Source: Sphingomonas phyllosphaerae | GTDB taxonomy: Bacteria > Pseudomonadota > Alphaproteobacteria > Sphingomonadales > Sphingomonadaceae | Reading direction: 5' to 3' | Length of the DNA: 64,000 nt | Assembly: GCA_036946405.1 (NCBI GenBank) | Contig: JAQIJC010000001.1 | Location: forward strand, 1,991,001 to 2,055,000 | Shown here: piece after piece, positions 61,798 through 64,000 of the stretch | Layout of the letters: every line of letters starts with the position of its first letter | Position numbering within the stretch: the stretch's first letter is position 1 | Program-made: the position numbers and the translations under genes | The notes under the pieces: model-generated | The model's database searches: none | What the model saw: only the letters and a program-made list of their open reading frames with translations | Told to the model about the DNA's origin: nothing

Positions 61798-62229
61798 ATG
61801 TACCGCTTCCTCGACCGACTGCCGCCCAACCTCGACGAGCATTTCCACTTTCTTTTGGGTGCGATGCGGCAATGGACCGCCGCAGCGCGCGCCGGGCGCT
61901 GCCCGTGCGCGGCGCTGGCGCCGGGGTTCGGCTGGCGCGGGGTGATGGCGGCGCTGCCCGACTTCACGAAGCTGATGGCGCTGCTGGACACCCACGCGCT
62001 GCGCTGGATGCGGTTCGGGATGCCGGGCGCGGAGCATGTGACGGAAGCGGAGGCGACGCTGCTGGCGATGTTTGCCGCGGCGCTGGACGGCGATGGCGTG
62101 GCGGTGCGCCGGATCGCCGCGACATTGGTCGCCGACAGCGGCGCGCCACGCGTTGCCGAGGAACTCGCGACCGCCGCCGAGTGGGTGGCATTGCGCTTCG
62201 TCCAGGCGCCGCTCGCGCAGCGCGATTGA
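61798..62229 (+). CDS. Hypothetical protein, mostly helical
   Basis: A 143-residue protein starting [30 protein letters not shown]. It contains two cysteines ([11 protein letters not shown]) and a helical Ala-rich second half ([31 protein letters not shown]). GAGGTGAT lies just before the ATG, a strong site. No signal or membrane segment is clear. It is divergent from uvrB and 116 bases upstream of fpr in the same direction. I do not recognise the family. Confidence 0.8.
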   Translation: MYRFLDRLPPNLDEHFHFLLGAMRQWTAAARAGRCPCAALAPGFGWRGVMAALPDFTKLMALLDTHALRWMRFGMPGAEHVTEAEATLLAMFAAALDGDGVAVRRIAATLVADSGAPRVAEELATAAEWVALRFVQAPLAQRD

Positions 62230-62345
62230 CGCGCCCCGTGCGCGCCACCTTGCCCGCGCCCAAGCCCAGCTATGGTTGACCCTTCCCGCGCCGCACCATA
62301 ATGCGCGCCATTCGCAAGAAATCCTCATATCAGACCGGATCGCCG

Positions 62346-63176
62346 ATGACCGACCTGCGTGCGCCAGTGCTTATCCCTGAATCGACCGCCTTCAACAGCG
62401 TGGCGGTGAAATGGGTGCGACACTGGAACGAGCATCTGTTCAGCTTCGCGGTCGAGCGGCCCGCGTCATTCCGTTTCCGCTCCGGCGAGTTCGTGATGAT
62501 CGGCCTGCCCGGCGAGGGCGGGACCGAGGACAAGCCTGCCAAGCCGGTGATGCGCGCCTATTCGATCGCCAGCCCGGCATGGGCCGAGGAACTGGAATTC
62601 CTGTCGATCAAGGTGCCGGGCGGCCCGCTGACCGAGCGGTTGCAGGCGGTGGAGCCGGGCGATCAGGTCTATCTGGGCAAGAAGCCGACCGGCACGCTGG
62701 TGCTCGACGCATTGCTCGGCGGCAAGCGGCTGTTCCTGCTATCGACCGGCACCGGCCTTGCGCCGTTCCTCAGCGTCGCGCGCGATCCGGACGTGTACGA
62801 GCGCTTCGATCAGGTCGTGGTCGTCCACGGCGTGCGCCGCGTCAACGATCTGGCCTTCCACGACGAGCTCGCCGCGCGGCTGGCCGACGATCCTTTGGTC
62901 GCCGATGAGGCGGCGACGCGCTTCCATTACGTCCCCGCGGTCACGCGCGAGGACTTCCACACCACCGGCCGCATCCCCGCGCTGATCGAGAGCGGGCGCT
63001 TGTTCGAGGGGCTGAACGGCGACGCGCGCTTCGATCCGGAGAGCGACCGTGTGATGCTGTGCGGCTCGACCGCGATGATCCGCGAGATCGCGTCGGTGCT
63101 GGAGCACAAGGGATTCGTCGAGGGCTCGAACGCCAATCCGGGGCAGTTCGTCATCGAGCGGGCGTTCGTGGATTGA
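62346..63176 (+). CDS. fpr: Ferredoxin/flavodoxin-NADP reductase
   Basis: A 276-residue FAD enzyme exchanging electrons between NADPH and ferredoxin or flavodoxin. RAYSIASP binds FAD, STGTGLAPFLSVARD binds NADPH, and the C-terminus NPGQFVIERAFVD ends past an aromatic residue as in the bacterial subclass. Start uncertain: ATG 62346 gives the usual N-terminus (MTDLRAPVLIPESTAFNSVAV); ATG 62301 would add 15 residues. Roles include oxidative-stress defence and Fe-S supply. Confidence 0.94.
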   Translation: MTDLRAPVLIPESTAFNSVAVKWVRHWNEHLFSFAVERPASFRFRSGEFVMIGLPGEGGTEDKPAKPVMRAYSIASPAWAEELEFLSIKVPGGPLTERLQAVEPGDQVYLGKKPTGTLVLDALLGGKRLFLLSTGTGLAPFLSVARDPDVYERFDQVVVVHGVRRVNDLAFHDELAARLADDPLVADEAATRFHYVPAVTREDFHTTGRIPALIESGRLFEGLNGDARFDPESDRVMLCGSTAMIREIASVLEHKGFVEGSNANPGQFVIERAFVD

Positions 63177-63184
63177 TCCTTCTC

Positions 63185-63266
63185 CGTCATTCCGGACTTG
63201 ATCCGGGATCCCGCTTCTTTCTTCTCTGGTCAAGAAGCGGGGCCCCGGATCAAGTCCGGGGCGACG
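63185..63266. repeat. Paired inverted repeat, family D copy 4
   Basis: CGTCATTCCGGACTTGATCC, GGGATCCCGCTTCTT, then CAAGAAGCGGGGCCCCGG and ATCAAGTCCGGGGCGACG. The best-kept family D copy; outer arms of about 30 bases pair well. It follows the fpr stop codon. Confidence 0.85.
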
Positions 63267-63325
63267 ACAGGTCGGGATTGTGCGGCCGGGGTGACGGCCG
63301 CTAGCAGGCACGCTAAACGCCCGCC

Positions 63326-63550
63326 ATGCTCGAGATGCGACCCGATTGCGAACGCTGCGGCGTTGACCTGCCCGCCGACGAAGGCGGCGCGTTCATTTGC
63401 TCGATGGAATGCACCTTCTGCGCCGAATGCGCCGATGCGCTGGATGAGACCTGCCCGAATTGCGGCGGCGAATTGCTCGACCGCCCGGCGCGGGTCGGCA
63501 AGACGCTGAAGAAATATCCCGCCGCGGTCCAGCGGCATCACCGCGCATGA
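63326..63550 (+). CDS. DUF1272 zinc-ribbon-like protein
   Basis: A 74-residue protein with eight cysteines in CxxC-type pairs (8/11, 25/29, 32/35, 43/46), the DUF1272 pattern ([45 protein letters not shown]). It probably binds two zinc ions; the family has no known role. Its stop overlaps the start of thiD (ATGA), so the two are translationally coupled. Confidence 0.92.
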   Translation: MLEMRPDCERCGVDLPADEGGAFICSMECTFCAECADALDETCPNCGGELLDRPARVGKTLKKYPAAVQRHHRA

Positions 63551-64000
63551 CGATCGCGCGCGTCCTGATCGTCGCGGGCTCCGATTCCGGCGGCGGCGCG
63601 GGGATCCAGGCCGATCTCAAGACCGTGACGATGCTTGGCGGCCATGCGATGACCGCGATCACCGCGATCACCGCGCAGAACACGCTGGGCGTCGAGGCGG
63701 TGGCGGCGCTGTCGCCGGAAATGGTGCGCCGACAGATGACCTGCGTGGTCGAGGACATCGGCGTCGATGCGGTCAAGATCGGGATGCTCGGTCGCGCCGA
63801 GATCGCCGCCGCCGTGGCCGACGAACTCGCGAGCGGCCTGTACGCCGCGCCGATCGTGCTCGATCCCGTAATGGTCGCGACCAGCGGCGCGCAACTCGCC
63901 GACCCGGCGACCATCGCCGGCTTCGCACGGCTCGCGCGGATGAGCACGCTCGTCACGCCGAACCTGCCCGAACTCGCGGCGCTGGTCGCCCGCGATCACC
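63547..64000 (+). CDS. thiD: Hydroxymethylpyrimidine/phosphomethylpyrimidine kinase, N-terminal part (3' end outside window)
   Basis: The first 151 codons are present and the frame runs off the window. [23 protein letters not shown] is the ThiD start, with TAITAQNT and VKIGMLG following; [14 protein letters not shown] and [10 protein letters not shown] are substrate and nucleotide segments. ThiD phosphorylates HMP twice for thiamine synthesis and salvage. The ATG overlaps the DUF1272 stop codon. About 110 more residues are expected beyond the edge. Confidence 0.95.
   Translation, partial: MTIARVLIVAGSDSGGGAGIQADLKTVTMLGGHAMTAITAITAQNTLGVEAVAALSPEMVRRQMTCVVEDIGVDAVKIGMLGRAEIAAAVADELASGLYAAPIVLDPVMVATSGAQLADPATIAGFARLARMSTLVTPNLPELAALVARDH

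Overview
The window is a 64 kb piece of a high-GC alphaproteobacterial chromosome, most likely Sphingomonas or a close sphingomonad. Pointers are the Caulobacter-like xylose genes, an RNase E with an acidic insertion in its S1 domain and a GWW C-terminus, an uninterrupted prfB, GTG and TTG starts, many small exported proteins and TonB parts, and EcfG-type (GGAAC-N16/17-CGTT-like) promoter matches. I see no rRNA, tRNA, CRISPR array, prophage or transposase; it reads as core and lifestyle chromosome rather than a mobile island. Gene density is high, with many ATGA stop/start overlaps.

Layout. 0-5.8 kb: a DUF885 protein (cut by the window edge), an exported Gfo/Idh/MocA oxidoreductase plus DUF1080 pair that looks like a 3-keto-glycoside unit, a 3-methyladenine glycosylase, a short D-Ala-D-Ala carboxypeptidase, a DivK-like receiver and a GAF protein. 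5.9-8.1 kb: a membrane GGDEF-EAL protein. 8.2-11.7 kb: a Weimberg-type xylose set (xylX, xylB, sugar porter) with a LacI-type operator at its promoter. 11.8-16.7 kb: M1 aminopeptidase and kynU-kynA tryptophan degradation. 16.8-21.7 kb: a MarR-controlled EmrAB/outer-membrane-factor efflux operon. 21.9-32.7 kb: M16 peptidase, small secreted proteins, a DUF3857 transglutaminase-like protein, an ABC-2 exporter, an unknown membrane protein, DsbA-like and M48 proteins. 33.2-46.7 kb: rne, murein amidase, sugE, mrcA, prfB, a lipoprotein methyltransferase, thyA and opgD-opgH for periplasmic glucans. 46.8-50.4 kb: a small secreted protein, aceA with a 52-residue partner, and a divergent ScfR/RamB-like regulator. 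50.5-58.4 kb: a probable general-stress block (SDR, Zn-ADH, SRPBCC, Tat-exported SDR, PRC-barrel) around a TonB-dependent receptor and an 18-codon ORF with a 14-nt Shine-Dalgarno. 58.5-64 kb: tonB, uvrB, a hypothetical, fpr, a DUF1272 protein and thiD (cut by the window edge).

The most pervasive non-coding structure is at least seven families of short repeats. Most are paired inverted elements of 75-140 bp, sitting in nearly every intergenic gap, often between convergent genes. Two copies 30 kb apart are near-identical through the loop and inverted, which implies recent movement or conversion. One repeat has been absorbed into the C-terminus of the glycosylase. All functional calls are from motif reading and gene context; no database search was run.
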